64,000 bases of DNA, taken from assembly GCF_002954715.1 (NCBI RefSeq), contig NZ_MSCP01000002.1, positions 127,010 to 191,009 of the forward strand, given 5' to 3'. Both the position numbers and the translations under genes were made by a program. The stretch is from Aliivibrio sifiae (GTDB lineage Bacteria > Pseudomonadota > Gammaproteobacteria > Enterobacterales > Vibrionaceae). The notes under the pieces are model-generated. The model was given only the letters and a program-made list of their open reading frames with translations, was not told the origin of the DNA and made no database searches. Below, piece by piece: positions 8,740 through 17,900 of the stretch (positions are counted from its first letter, which is position 1; the number at the start of each line of letters is the position of its first letter).

Positions 8740-10723
8740 ATTCACTTTGTTGTCTTAAATGATAACGATTTTTCCCTAATAGTTTAGCGCGATACATCGC
8801 TTTATCAGCTTGTTGTAACGCGCTTTCTAAATCACTTCTGCTGTATTTATCCCAATAATAAACCCCAATACTTGCCGAGACTTTTGCTGTGTTATTTTTG
8901 ATTATGATTGGTTGATTAATCGTATCTAAAATATGCTGCAATACAGTATTAATATTATGGTCTTCAGTTGATGTTTCTTTCGATAAATAAATACCAAGTA
9001 AGAATTCATCACCAGATAAGCGCGCAACAAGGTCCTTTTGGCAAACGCAGTGCGTTAGTCGTTGAGCAATTACTTTTAATAGCTCATCACCACATTGATG
9101 TCCATAAGTATCATTTACGGCTTTAAAGCCATCTAAATCAACAAAGAGCAGATAAGCAGATTCTTGTTGTTGATGTGATTTTATTAGACGTTGATATGCA
9201 TTCTTACGGTTTGCTAATCCTGTTAACGCATCGTGATTGGATTCAAAACTTAGTCTTTTAAGTTCAAGTATTTGAGTTTGGTCACTGATTGAAACGATAA
9301 ATGATTCAACTTTATTATCACTATTCTTAATGGTTTTTATGGTAACTAAACAAGGCAGCCAAGCAGAAGTGTCTTTCAGGTTATTGGATAGCTCAGAGCT
9401 AGAGACTTCGGCATTGATTTTAAGAAATCCATGAGTGAGTAATTGTTTAAAAACAGAAAAATTCAGGCCGAGAGTTTGGCGTAAATAAAGCTTGTTTAGA
9501 TTATCAATATCACCAAAAATGCGAATGAATGCGTTGTTTTTTGTCTCTATGTTTAGCTTTCTAGTTAATACGATGACTGAGCTTGGATTTTGATCGAAAA
9601 TCATCTCAGCCATGCGTTGGCGTTGCTCTGCAAGATAACGAGCACTGATGTCTTCAATATGAATCAGTGAGTTGTTGACTCCTGCAATAGGGTAGGTCGA
9701 CACTTGGTATAACTGATTGGTCAGTTGATGACGAATTATGATCGGTTCTAAACGTTTGTGTTGTTCAATGTGTTCTTCTAGTGCTAATAATTTATTTATA
9801 GGTTCGAAATCATTGAATATGGCGCCAAGTGGGGCAGTGATAAGTTCAGTAGACGCATCTTGCTCATCATGGGTAATATAAGGCAATAATCGACGAGCAG
9901 CTGGATTGTAATAAGTGATTTTTTTATTTGGGGGAACAACTAATAATCCTTGTTCAAGAGAATCAAGCACTTGGTTTATATAATGGTTTTTATCTTCTAA
10001 ATGCTGAAATGCTTGTGATAATAAGCTATCTCGATGGCTAAGATTATCTAGCATGTCATTAAAACAACGAGTCACCATGCCAAGTTCATCTGGATGTATG
10101 ACTTCTAAGCGTTGGTTTGTTACCCCTTTTTTTATCACACTTTGCATCGAATGGAAGATAGATAATAAAGGGGTTGCGATAAGTCGATGTACTCGGTGAG
10201 CAAAAAACAAAGCAAATGCTGATAACAATACGCTTGTGAATAAGAAAATGGTGATTATTTGATTGCGTTGTTTAAACATCTTGTCTTTTGACGCCCACAC
10301 AGTAAGGTTTCCCAGATGTTCATTATCAAGTGTTATTGGGTGAGTGATGGCAAAAAATATAGAACTATGGCAGTTAATATTTTGATTAATCCATTGGCAA
10401 TTACTTGGCAAATTATCAAGCTTTGCAAACACTTCTTTGTTTGCGCCTTCGACATAGGCAGCAATGACTTCTGGGTCAAACGACAGAGCATCCATTTGGT
10501 CTAACCCTGTTTGCTTATCATTAAATATCAATGCGCCAGATAAGTTGCTTGCAATTCCTTGAGTTAAAATAGACGTTCGAGTGTATAAATTTGCACTGTG
10601 AGTAATTCCAACAAAATGAGCAACGCTGGCACCTAAAATGATGGTGCTAAGCGTTAACAGTGTCCAAATAGGATAAATGACTTTTTTGCGTAGTGGTAAC
10701 GCACTGAACCAATGATGGATCAT
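8723..10723 (-). CDS. YfiN-like diguanylate cyclase (CHASE8-HAMP-PAS-GGDEF)
   Basis: A 666-aa membrane protein. It has TM1 at about 14-36, a periplasmic CHASE8 domain of the YfiN/TpbB kind (IASNLSGALIFNDKQTGLDQM), TM2 at about 157-178, HAMP, a PAS-like region (about 250-480) and a C-terminal GGDEF domain. The catalytic loop reads SGDEF (570-574) rather than GGDEF; Ser in the first place is tolerated in some active cyclases. The usual RxxD inhibitory site is replaced by CQKD, so product inhibition is probably absent. It is the last gene of an operon with a TonB receptor and YfiR: its ATG overlaps the YfiR stop (ATGA). In Pseudomonas, periplasmic YfiR represses YfiN; the same partnership is inferred here. 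Confidence 0.92.
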   Translation of the reverse strand: MIHHWFSALPLRKKVIYPIWTLLTLSTIILGASVAHFVGITHSANLYTRTSILTQGIASNLSGALIFNDKQTGLDQMDALSFDPEVIAAYVEGANKEVFAKLDNLPSNCQWINQNINCHSSIFFAITHPITLDNEHLGNLTVWASKDKMFKQRNQIITIFLFTSVLLSAFALFFAHRVHRLIATPLLSIFHSMQSVIKKGVTNQRLEVIHPDELGMVTRCFNDMLDNLSHRDSLLSQAFQHLEDKNHYINQVLDSLEQGLLVVPPNKKITYYNPAARRLLPYITHDEQDASTELITAPLGAIFNDFEPINKLLALEEHIEQHKRLEPIIIRHQLTNQLYQVSTYPIAGVNNSLIHIEDISARYLAEQRQRMAEMIFDQNPSSVIVLTRKLNIETKNNAFIRIFGDIDNLNKLYLRQTLGLNFSVFKQLLTHGFLKINAEVSSSELSNNLKDTSAWLPCLVTIKTIKNSDNKVESFIVSISDQTQILELKRLSFESNHDALTGLANRKNAYQRLIKSHQQQESAYLLFVDLDGFKAVNDTYGHQCGDELLKVIAQRLTHCVCQKDLVARLSGDEFLLGIYLSKETSTEDHNINTVLQHILDTINQPIIIKNNTAKVSASIGVYYWDKYSRSDLESALQQADKAMYRAKLLGKNRYHLRQQSEFIYEY

Positions 10724-11313
10724 TGTTTTTCCTTAGCGCTAGCGATTTCTGAAACGGAAAGTAACTGTGAACGTAAAGAGAGTTCAGTTGGCGCTAGATT
10801 TTCTAAACTGATTAAGGGTTTGATTCGGTTATTCACTTTAATAAAAGCAATCATGCCCCCAGACGAAATGAAGGGTTTTCCATCACCGACTAAAATGGCA
10901 TGTGGTTGCGCTGTTTTAAATTTTTGAATTTTAAGTGGGTTATTGGAATTTGAATAAATGATATGGCAGTGATGTTGTTTAATATCATTTACTGATGAAT
11001 AAGGTATAAAAACGGCTTGAGCCGGTTTTTTATTGATTAAAGCTTCTAGGGTATAGCTGACATCTAAGGACGCTTCTGAGCAGAAGTTGAATTGCTTATT
11101 TGTGGGTGCAAAGTTTCCCCAAGAAGTTAAAAAGACGAATCTAAAGAGATAAACGGCTTTTAGCTCATGGTCTTGAATATTTTGGTTACTTGCTTGGAGC
11201 GAAAAACTACTGATTGGAAGAATGAGTAAAAGGATCAGGCACACCATCACTTTATGGCAAAAACCATAAAATGGTGGTGATAATGAACTTGCCCGTGCTT
11301 TTACTTTGAGCAT
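10720..11313 (-). CDS. YfiR/DUF4154 family periplasmic protein
   Basis: A 197-aa exported protein. After a basic, hydrophobic N terminus (signal-like segment about 23-42; an internal ATG at 11247 would give a cleaner signal peptide) it has the YfiR signature ELKAVYLFRFVFLTSW. Later come two Cys (FNFCSEA, HHCHIIY) that could form a disulfide, and the C-terminal HAILVGDGKPFISSGGMIAF and LRSQLLSVSEIA segments. YfiR binds the periplasmic domain of YfiN and holds its cyclase off; redox state or envelope stress releases it in Pseudomonas. Here it starts 2 bp after the TonB receptor stop and overlaps the cyclase start by 4 bp, indicating translational coupling of all three genes. A ligand passing through the receptor is an inference. 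Confidence 0.9.
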   Translation of the reverse strand: MLKVKARASSLSPPFYGFCHKVMVCLILLLILPISSFSLQASNQNIQDHELKAVYLFRFVFLTSWGNFAPTNKQFNFCSEASLDVSYTLEALINKKPAQAVFIPYSSVNDIKQHHCHIIYSNSNNPLKIQKFKTAQPHAILVGDGKPFISSGGMIAFIKVNNRIKPLISLENLAPTELSLRSQLLSVSEIASAKEKQ

Positions 11314-11315
11314 AG

Positions 11316-13526
11316 CTATATGAAGCTCCAGCTCAATTCAGCATAGTATTGAGTACCGTTAGCAAAAGGATTAAATTGTTCTGAGTATTCTTTTACTTGG
11401 TCATTTCCTAGGTTTTCAGCACTGATTTTTATGCTTGGCCATGTTGGTTTGTGTTGCCAGTGAATTGACATGTCGAGTGTAACTAACTCTGGCCATACAA
11501 GATAATCCTCGCCATAGCTTTGATATGCGGCTACCAATTTGTCATCAGGCTTAGAGGCTGAAACGTAGTTAACAACAGAAGAAACCCAAAGTGTTGGATG
11601 AATATCCCACATCAGGTGCAATGTTGCATAGTGATTTGGTGTGTTTTCAAGATCTAATATTGGTAGATCGTTTGAACCACAAACAGATCCAGAACACTCG
11701 CCTTTAATCGTTTTATAGCTGTAGTTGGCATTAACTTGCAATACGTTAATTGGCTGCCATTGCATACTTAATTCACCACCCATCGTCTCTTGAGAAAGAG
11801 GGTCGATGAGTTGGGCATACATATCATGAATGACAGTACCAATAGCACCGTTTGAATGATCTTGGGAGATATAAACAAATCCCCCCTGATTCTGATACGC
11901 CCTTACATTATCGTGTTGACTATAAAATAGGCTTACACTGAACTGAAATTGGTTATGTTGCCAATAGCGATATCCAATTTCATAAGTATCAACGGATTCC
12001 ATTTCTAGATCACGATTACCTAAGTATTTATAGGCTTGCAGATAATCAACAGGACCAATCGTGCCATTTACAGGTTTGTCATAAACATTTCCCGTTGCTG
12101 GGTCATAATAACCACATGAGCTACAAGAGTAATTTTCTTGAAACTGTGAATCTAACTCTAAACGAGCAGGTGTAATAACCGATCGACCCCAACCCATCCA
12201 TAAGCGTTGATTATCCGTCAGTTTTTGCAGCAATCTAGCTTGTGGTTGAGAATAAAGCTCTTCAGTTATATTGGTATGCTGCCAGCGATTACCTAATGTA
12301 ACCTCTGTTGATTCAGTAAGGTTTATGGTCCAGTTAGCATATAAACCATAGCTTTCATTTAAAAATTCATGCTCTTCAATTGTACGGACATAAGGCGATA
12401 GGTATTGTTCTTGCTCTGAAAATTGTGCGTATTCTTCATCGATAATACGTACGTTCGCACCAAGAGTCAGTATTCCCCAATCTTGAGTATTAAATGTATA
12501 ACGACTGTCTAAATCTATACGAGTAAAACTTGCCGGTTCATTGGTGCTATCAGAGTCACTGTAGGTTACCCAAACCTGATTCTCCCATTGGTCGCCATCT
12601 GATTTTTCATGAAGGTATTGAATGCCAGCAAAGAGTTCTTGAGAATTCATTTCTGTTATAAACGCATCATAATCATCTTGATATGATGCCGGATCCAAAA
12701 ATGCAGGAGTATAGGTTAACCATTGATAGTCTTCGCGTGATCGAATACCACCAAATTGAATCGAAACGGTATCTTGAAGATTTTGGTAGTCAGCACGTAA
12801 GCCAAATCGCTCAGTTTGTACTTTTAAGTCACGTAATTCTTTAAGGTGAGCGTCTTCATCGGTAAAAGGAGAGTGGTTTAATAATTCGATATAACCAGAG
12901 AGATGTGTGCTCTCGTTAAGTTGTATATTGTGATGCGCTTTGTATTCACGATAATCATAATTACCTACTGAGGCACTTACTTGTGCTTTAGGAGCACTTT
13001 CAGCATCTTTAGTGATGATATTTACAACGCCATTAACTGCGTTTCCACCCCACATAGTACCTACAGGTCCTAATACAACTTCAATGTGATCAACATTGTC
13101 TAAGCTTACAGGTAGAGTATCCCAATTTACGCCAGAGTAGAGGGGGTTAACGACACTGCGACCATCAATCATGACAAGTAATGTGTTGTTCTCACCTTGG
13201 TTTTTGCTGCGTGCAGAAATCGTCCAATCATAATCTGAGTACTTTGTGACATGAAGACCAGGAGCAAGAACTAATACATCTGCGATTGAGCGAGCACTAG
13301 AGCGCTCAATTTCTTTAGCGGTAATAACATGCACCGAAGCAGGGACATCAGATAAGCTCAATGACGTCTTAGTGACAGTGACTACCTTGGTGTCAGCTAA
13401 TGAGTCTAATGGCATATTCAGCAATGCGTCGAGCTCATCGAATCCATCCTCTGTATTGGCAATAACAGGAAAAGACATAAAGAGGCATAGAGCATACAAA
13501 AATGGGATTCGAGATAGCGTCGGCAT
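11316..13526 (-). CDS. TonB-dependent outer-membrane receptor
   Basis: A 736-aa receptor with a cleavable signal peptide (about 1-23, ending VIANTED), a TonB-box-like TKVVTVTK stretch near 46-53, a plug domain (LSDVPASVHVITAKEIERSS to NAVNGVVNIITKDA) and a 22-strand barrel ending in an aromatic residue (ELSWSFI), as usual for outer-membrane proteins. Two Cys pairs (SCSSCGYYD and GECSGSVCG) lie in predicted extracellular loops. It is the first gene of the receptor-YfiR-cyclase operon, so besides transport it may report ligand arrival to c-di-GMP signalling. No Fur box could be picked out with confidence; CRP-like sites lie upstream. The substrate (siderophore, vitamin or glycan) cannot be told. 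Confidence 0.92.
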   Translation of the reverse strand: MPTLSRIPFLYALCLFMSFPVIANTEDGFDELDALLNMPLDSLADTKVVTVTKTSLSLSDVPASVHVITAKEIERSSARSIADVLVLAPGLHVTKYSDYDWTISARSKNQGENNTLLVMIDGRSVVNPLYSGVNWDTLPVSLDNVDHIEVVLGPVGTMWGGNAVNGVVNIITKDAESAPKAQVSASVGNYDYREYKAHHNIQLNESTHLSGYIELLNHSPFTDEDAHLKELRDLKVQTERFGLRADYQNLQDTVSIQFGGIRSREDYQWLTYTPAFLDPASYQDDYDAFITEMNSQELFAGIQYLHEKSDGDQWENQVWVTYSDSDSTNEPASFTRIDLDSRYTFNTQDWGILTLGANVRIIDEEYAQFSEQEQYLSPYVRTIEEHEFLNESYGLYANWTINLTESTEVTLGNRWQHTNITEELYSQPQARLLQKLTDNQRLWMGWGRSVITPARLELDSQFQENYSCSSCGYYDPATGNVYDKPVNGTIGPVDYLQAYKYLGNRDLEMESVDTYEIGYRYWQHNQFQFSVSLFYSQHDNVRAYQNQGGFVYISQDHSNGAIGTVIHDMYAQLIDPLSQETMGGELSMQWQPINVLQVNANYSYKTIKGECSGSVCGSNDLPILDLENTPNHYATLHLMWDIHPTLWVSSVVNYVSASKPDDKLVAAYQSYGEDYLVWPELVTLDMSIHWQHKPTWPSIKISAENLGNDQVKEYSEQFNPFANGTQYYAELSWSFI

Positions 13527-13659
13527 AATGTTCCATTAACACCAAATATAATTAATTTAAATGCAGGGCATAAAGTAAATACCCATTTTGTGTATTTTGA
13601 ATTAAATCTTATATTTAAGATATTTTTCAGAAGTTTATTTCATTCAAAATGCGAGTGAT

Positions 13660-13675
13660 CGTGAAATAAATTACA
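13660..13675. promoter_or_regulatory. Weak CRP-like site (CGTGA-N6-TTACA)
   Basis: It matches 8 of 10 defining bases of the TGTGA-N6-TCACA consensus, 134 bp before the TonB receptor start. Confidence 0.35.
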
Positions 13676-13772
13676 TTTTAAAATGTTAATTATTTTGTGG
13701 CTTATATTTTAGGAGGAAGGAGTGACATTTATTGGTTATTTAGTGACAAAAAGAAGTAATAAATATAGCTAA

Positions 13773-13788
13773 AGTGATGATTCTCACA
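13773..13788. promoter_or_regulatory. CRP site candidate (AGTGA-N6-TCACA)
   Basis: It matches 9 of 10 defining bases of the cAMP-CRP consensus, with A/T-rich flanks (AAAGTGA...TCACATTA). It lies between divergent operons, 247 bp from the receptor start and 330 bp from the PTS IIA start. Confidence 0.6.
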
Positions 13789-13868
13789 TTATAGCCTTGA
13801 TTCATTAGGTGAATTAGAAAAGTAAAAAATGCCAGCTATCACAAGTTTACACCTGTCAATTGGTCAAG

Positions 13869-13884
13869 CTTGATTTGTATCACA
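13869..13884. promoter_or_regulatory. Weak CRP-like site (CTTGA-N6-TCACA)
   Basis: It matches 8 of 10 consensus bases and is the one nearest the PTS operon. Confidence 0.35.
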
Positions 13885-14118
13885 AAGTGGGTTTTATATT
13901 ATTTTACTGTAAATGTGCGTCATGTCGGATTTAGCTTATTGAAATGTAGTAAAAATAAAATATGTAATTTTATTTCATGTCTATTTTGAGGGTTGAGGCA
14001 TTTTAAAATGATTGACTCGTATTATTTGGAGAGGTTCGTCACAACTCTTGGTTCATTGCGGAGTGACCTCATATGTATTGATAATAGAACTATCAAATAC
14101 AAACCAAAAGGCACGCTC

Positions 14119-14562
14119 ATGTTATACGATTTAATTGACCATGATCTTATCGATGTTGTTAATCACAATAGTGATGCGTGGGAAGACGCAGTGAAAACGA
14201 CAACCAGTTACCTAGAGAAAAAAGGTTATGTAACTGCAAATTATGCCGAGGCGATAATTCAATCTACTTATGATAATGGACCTTATTATGTTCTTTGCCC
14301 AGGTATTGCTATGCCACATGCTCGCCCAGAAGCGGGAGTATTAAAAACAGGTTTAGGCATTCACATATTTCCAACCGCCATTGAATTTGGTTCTGACCTT
14401 GGTCCTGCAAATATCTTATTAACACTTGCTGCAACAGATCCAGATACGCATATTGAAGTCATTCAAGCGTTAAGTGAAATGTTAGTGGATGAAGAAAATA
14501 TCGCAAGATTAACCGCCGCCACTTCAAAAAATGAAGTGCTCGATATTATTAAAGCGTACTAA
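14119..14562 (+). CDS. cmtB: PTS mannitol/ascorbate-type EIIA component (CmtB-like)
   Basis: A 147-aa PTS EIIA of the mannitol-fructose/UlaC superfamily, carrying the phosphorylatable His67 in GIAMPHARPEAG. It passes phosphate from HPr to the IIB domain of the next gene. The start ATG 14119 is chosen because MLYDLI is the usual N terminus, an AAAAGG ribosome site lies 7 nt upstream, and the length then matches the family; in-frame upstream starts (TTG 13993, ATG 14008) would add 37-42 unlikely residues. It is the first gene of an operon resembling E. coli cmtB-cmtA-yggP-(yggF)-yggD-yggC. The true sugar is unknown; the homologous E. coli genes are described as a cryptic mannitol system. CRP-like sites upstream suggest catabolite control. 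Confidence 0.88.
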   Translation: MLYDLIDHDLIDVVNHNSDAWEDAVKTTTSYLEKKGYVTANYAEAIIQSTYDNGPYYVLCPGIAMPHARPEAGVLKTGLGIHIFPTAIEFGSDLGPANILLTLAATDPDTHIEVIQALSEMLVDEENIARLTAATSKNEVLDIIKAY

Positions 14563-14575
14563 GAAGGAACGTCAC

Positions 14576-15979
14576 GTGACAATAAATTTTAGAGCAAAAG
14601 TGCAAACCTTTGGTGGTCATTTGACCGCAATGGTGTTACCAAATATTGGAGCCTTTATTGCTTGGGGCTTTATTACCGCCTTATTTATTCCAACTGGTTG
14701 GATGCCAAATGAGCAGTTTGGTGAAATTGTTGGTCCTATGATTACCTATTTACTGCCATTACTTATCGGTTATACCGGAGGTCAGTTAGTTGGTGATAAA
14801 CGTGGAGCGGTAGCCGGTGCTATCGGTACGATGGGGGTTATTGTTGGGGCTGATATTCCGATGTTCGTTGGTGCAATGATCATGGGGCCACTAAGTGCTT
14901 GGGCGATTGTTCAGTTTGATAAAAGGGTTGAGCATAAAATCCCATCAGGTTTTGAAATGGTGGTTAATAACTTCTCATTAGGCATTATAGGCATGATTTG
15001 CTGTTTGGTTGCTTATGAAGTTGTTGGCCCTGCGGTAACTGCTGCGAATCTTTTTGTGAAATCAGGTATCGAAGCGCTTGTTGCTACAGGATTCTTGCCT
15101 TTATTAGCTGTAATTAATGAGCCTGCAAAAGTGCTCTTTTTAAATAACGCGATTGACCAAGGTATTTATTATCCTTTAGGTCTACAAGCTGCCGCTGAAA
15201 CCGGTAAATCTATCTTTTTTATGGTGGCATCTAACCCAGGGCCTGGTCTTGGTATGCTATTAGCGTACGCAAAATTTGGTCAAGGTTTAAGTAAGCGTTC
15301 AGCACCAAGTGCGATCATTATCCATTTCTTTGGTGGTATTCATGAATTGTATTTCCCATACGTATTAATGAAACCAATCATGATTTTGGCAATGATTGCC
15401 GGTGCAGCAACAGGTATTGCAACGTTTAACTTGCTAGGTGCTGGCTTAGTTGCGGGTCCTAGTCCAGGTTCGATTTTCTCTTACTTAGCGTTAACGCCAA
15501 AAGGTGGCTTTATCGCGATGATTGCAGGTGTTGCAAGTGCTGCGGTTGTCTCTTTCTTTGTAGCTAGTGCGATTCTTAAAATGAGTAAGAAAGAAGGTTC
15601 AGAAGATGAGTTTGAACAATCTATTACTAATATGAAAGAAATGAAAGCAGAAGGTAAAGCACAACCACAAGCAGTAACAGAAAAGGAGAATGATCGACCA
15701 ATCCAATTCGTCGCTTTTGCTTGTGATGCAGGAATGGGTTCAAGTGCTATGGGAGCATCGACTTTTAAGCGTAAATTGGTTCAAGCAGGGTATGACATTG
15801 AGGTTAAGAACTTCGCGATAGAAAAAGTGCCAAGCAATGCTGATGTGGTAATTACCCATGAAAGCTTAGAAGACAGAGCAATAAAAGCCACAGGCTTACC
15901 AGTAATTACAATTACTAATTTCTTAAATGACCCAGCGCTTAATGAACTGCTAAATAAGATTGAGCAGCAACAGGCCTAA
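14576..15979 (+). CDS. cmtA: PTS mannitol-type EIICB component (CmtA-like)
   Basis: A 467-aa sugar permease with a fused IIB domain. The IIC part (about 1-345) has eight or so membrane segments and the conserved GGIHELYFPYVLMKP motif. After a charged linker (about 345-376) the IIB domain holds the phospho-Cys383 in FACDAGMGSSAMGAS. It lacks the fused IIA domain of full-length MtlA, which is supplied by the preceding gene. The start is GTG 14576: AAGAAGGA lies 8 nt upstream, whereas the ATG at 14531 lies inside the EIIA gene without a ribosome site. It imports and phosphorylates a hexitol or related sugar; specificity is unproven. Confidence 0.9.
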   Translation: MTINFRAKVQTFGGHLTAMVLPNIGAFIAWGFITALFIPTGWMPNEQFGEIVGPMITYLLPLLIGYTGGQLVGDKRGAVAGAIGTMGVIVGADIPMFVGAMIMGPLSAWAIVQFDKRVEHKIPSGFEMVVNNFSLGIIGMICCLVAYEVVGPAVTAANLFVKSGIEALVATGFLPLLAVINEPAKVLFLNNAIDQGIYYPLGLQAAAETGKSIFFMVASNPGPGLGMLLAYAKFGQGLSKRSAPSAIIIHFFGGIHELYFPYVLMKPIMILAMIAGAATGIATFNLLGAGLVAGPSPGSIFSYLALTPKGGFIAMIAGVASAAVVSFFVASAILKMSKKEGSEDEFEQSITNMKEMKAEGKAQPQAVTEKENDRPIQFVAFACDAGMGSSAMGASTFKRKLVQAGYDIEVKNFAIEKVPSNADVVITHESLEDRAIKATGLPVITITNFLNDPALNELLNKIEQQQA

Positions 15980-16032
15980 CCTAAATTAATTTTTGAGAGG
16001 TGGACAGCACCTCTTTATTTGGAGATACGATC

Positions 16033-17304
16033 ATGGTTCAAACAACGGCTGCGGTTATTTGCGGTGAAAAAAATATCCAATTACGAACGTTCGATTTACC
16101 ACACATCTCAGCAGATGAATTATTAATTAAGAACATTTCAAACAGTATTTGTTTGTCGACTTACAAAGCCGCTTTGCTTGGCAGCAAGCATAAACGAGTT
16201 CCTGAAAATATAGCTGATGTTCCAGTGATTACAGGACATGAATATGCAGGCATTATTGTTGAGGTTGGTGAAAATTTAAAAGAACAATTTACTGCTGGGC
16301 AGCCTTTTGTTCTTCAACCCGCGATGGGATTACCGACAGGGTACTCCGCGGGTTATAGCTATGAAACATTTGGCGGTAATGCAACGTATTCGATTATACC
16401 TAAAATTGCGATTGAATTAGGCTGTGTGCTGCCGTACAAGGGATCATATTTTGCTGATGCCTCTTTAGCTGAACCAATGTCGTGCATTATTGGCGCTTTC
16501 CATGCAAGCTATCATACAACTCAGTATGTATATGAGCATGAAATGGGTATCAAAGAAGGTGGAACGCTTGCTCTATTAGCTTGTGCTGGTCCTATGGGCA
16601 TTGGTGCTATTGATTATGCAATTAATGGCCCAGTGAAACCAATACGAATTGTCGTTACTGATATTGATGAAGAGCGCCTGTCTCGTGCAGAAAGCTTAAT
16701 TCCAGTAAGTGCGGCAAAAGCTCAAGGAATTGAACTTATTTATGTTAATACTATTGAGATGGATGATCCTGTAACTTACTTAAAATCTCTGAACGATGAT
16801 CAAGGTTATGATGATGTCATGGTGTATGCAGCAGTAGCACAAGTACTTGAACAAGCTGATGATCTTCTGGGAAATGACGGTTGTTTAAATTTCTTTGCTG
16901 GTCCAACAGATAAAGCATTTAAAGTCCCATTTAACTTTTATAATGTGCATTATGAATCAACCCATATTGTAGGTACGTCAGGAGGTTCGACAGGAGATAT
17001 GTTGGAATCCCTTGAACTATCAGCTAACAATAATATCAATCCATCTTTTATGGTTACGCACGTTGGAGGACTACAAGCTGCGCCTCATACTATTTTGAAT
17101 CAATTGGATATTCCGGGTGGAAAGAAACTTATTTATCCTCATATAGATTTGCCGTTAACTGCAATCGATGACTTTAAGTCACTCTCGGACCAAGACTCAT
17201 TTTTTACTGAGTTAGACGCAATATTAGCGAAGAATAACTATGTCTGGAATGAGCACGCAGAAAAAGCATTATTAGAGTTTTATGACGTGAGTTTTACGGT
17301 TTAG
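16033..17304 (+). CDS. yggP: YggP/SorE-like zinc-type dehydrogenase (sugar-phosphate reductase)
   Basis: A 423-aa medium-chain dehydrogenase/reductase related to L-sorbose-1-phosphate reductase and E. coli YggP. It shows the zinc-site segment VITGHEYAGIIVEVGENL, a Cys in NSICLSTYK at the catalytic-zinc position, the AEPMSCIIGA segment and a GPMGIGA nucleotide-binding turn in the second half. The ATG at 16033 is preceded by GGAGA; a frame starting at 16000 would add 11 residues and is less likely. It probably oxidises or reduces the sugar phosphate made by the PTS. Gene order (cmtB-cmtA-yggP-like) matches the E. coli locus and supports the assignment. Confidence 0.85.
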   Translation: MVQTTAAVICGEKNIQLRTFDLPHISADELLIKNISNSICLSTYKAALLGSKHKRVPENIADVPVITGHEYAGIIVEVGENLKEQFTAGQPFVLQPAMGLPTGYSAGYSYETFGGNATYSIIPKIAIELGCVLPYKGSYFADASLAEPMSCIIGAFHASYHTTQYVYEHEMGIKEGGTLALLACAGPMGIGAIDYAINGPVKPIRIVVTDIDEERLSRAESLIPVSAAKAQGIELIYVNTIEMDDPVTYLKSLNDDQGYDDVMVYAAVAQVLEQADDLLGNDGCLNFFAGPTDKAFKVPFNFYNVHYESTHIVGTSGGSTGDMLESLELSANNNINPSFMVTHVGGLQAAPHTILNQLDIPGGKKLIYPHIDLPLTAIDDFKSLSDQDSFFTELDAILAKNNYVWNEHAEKALLEFYDVSFTV

Positions 17305-17372
17305 TTCTATGAAGTTTATGTGGTAGCCTTGAGCCCTGCTGAGGTCGCCACATATAATAGAGAGGTTTTACG

Positions 17373-17891
17373 TTGATACAAAAAATTGAATTGTTAGAAG
17401 GGCTAGAGGCGTGTGAAAACGCAACTGATTTTCTTCTGGTTTCTAACAAATTAATTAATCTCAAATTAAAAGCATTACTTCCAAACGTCTTTGTTCAAGA
17501 CAAATTGGTTATGGAATATGCTGTGGAGCCTCTTTTAAAAGAAGATGGTCCGCTTGTGACGACTGATGTTATGTCTAAACTGATTTTAGCTATGGGTAAG
17601 ATTTCATTGGGAACTTACGCAGATATTGGTCTATATCATCAAGTGCTAGAATATGCAGAAAGTCAGTCAGATAAGGTGTCGTTTGGTCATGATATGGTTT
17701 ATGACTTTATTACAAATCAAGCGATACTCTCAACACAGCAAGATAGTTTTTATATTGAATCAATCAATCAATTAAAGTTTTCTTCTTTTGAAATTTTCTC
17801 TCAAATGAGATACGAATCTCTGATCAAAACGGTACTTAAGCTGTCTTGTGAAATGTTGCTAGAAAAAATCGAAGAGGAAATAACGAAGTAA
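17373..17891 (+). CDS. yggD: MltR/YggD-family regulator
   Basis: A 172-aa protein of the mannitol operon repressor MltR / YggD family: EYAVEPLLKEDGPLVTTD, then LILAMGKISLGTYADIGLYHQV and a FITNQAILSTQQD segment. MltR-type proteins are helical, do not bind DNA in a well-defined way, and are thought to act as co-repressors. The start is TTG 17373, with AGAGG 7 nt upstream; no ATG is available at the proper N terminus. It lies inside the PTS operon, 68 bp after the dehydrogenase, as yggD does in E. coli, and probably tunes that operon. Confidence 0.85.
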   Translation: MIQKIELLEGLEACENATDFLLVSNKLINLKLKALLPNVFVQDKLVMEYAVEPLLKEDGPLVTTDVMSKLILAMGKISLGTYADIGLYHQVLEYAESQSDKVSFGHDMVYDFITNQAILSTQQDSFYIESINQLKFSSFEIFSQMRYESLIKTVLKLSCEMLLEKIEEEITK

Positions 17892-17900
17892 GGTTTCGTA

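Larger units (their letters stand above)
13527..14118. promoter_or_regulatory. Long divergent control region between TonB and PTS operons
   Basis: 592 bp of AT-rich DNA without a gene, between the divergently transcribed TonB-YfiR-DGC and cmt-like PTS operons. It contains three CRP-like sites (13660-13675, 13773-13788 and 13869-13884) and a long leader before the PTS IIA start. No conserved RNA fold was recognised. An open frame starts at TTG 13993, in phase with the IIA gene, but is treated as leader. Confidence 0.55.

Noticed and set aside
13993-14118. N-terminal extension of the PTS EIIA from TTG 13993 or ATG 14008
   Set aside because: It would add 37-42 residues absent from the family, while ATG 14119 has an AAAAGG site 7 nt upstream and the normal N terminus.
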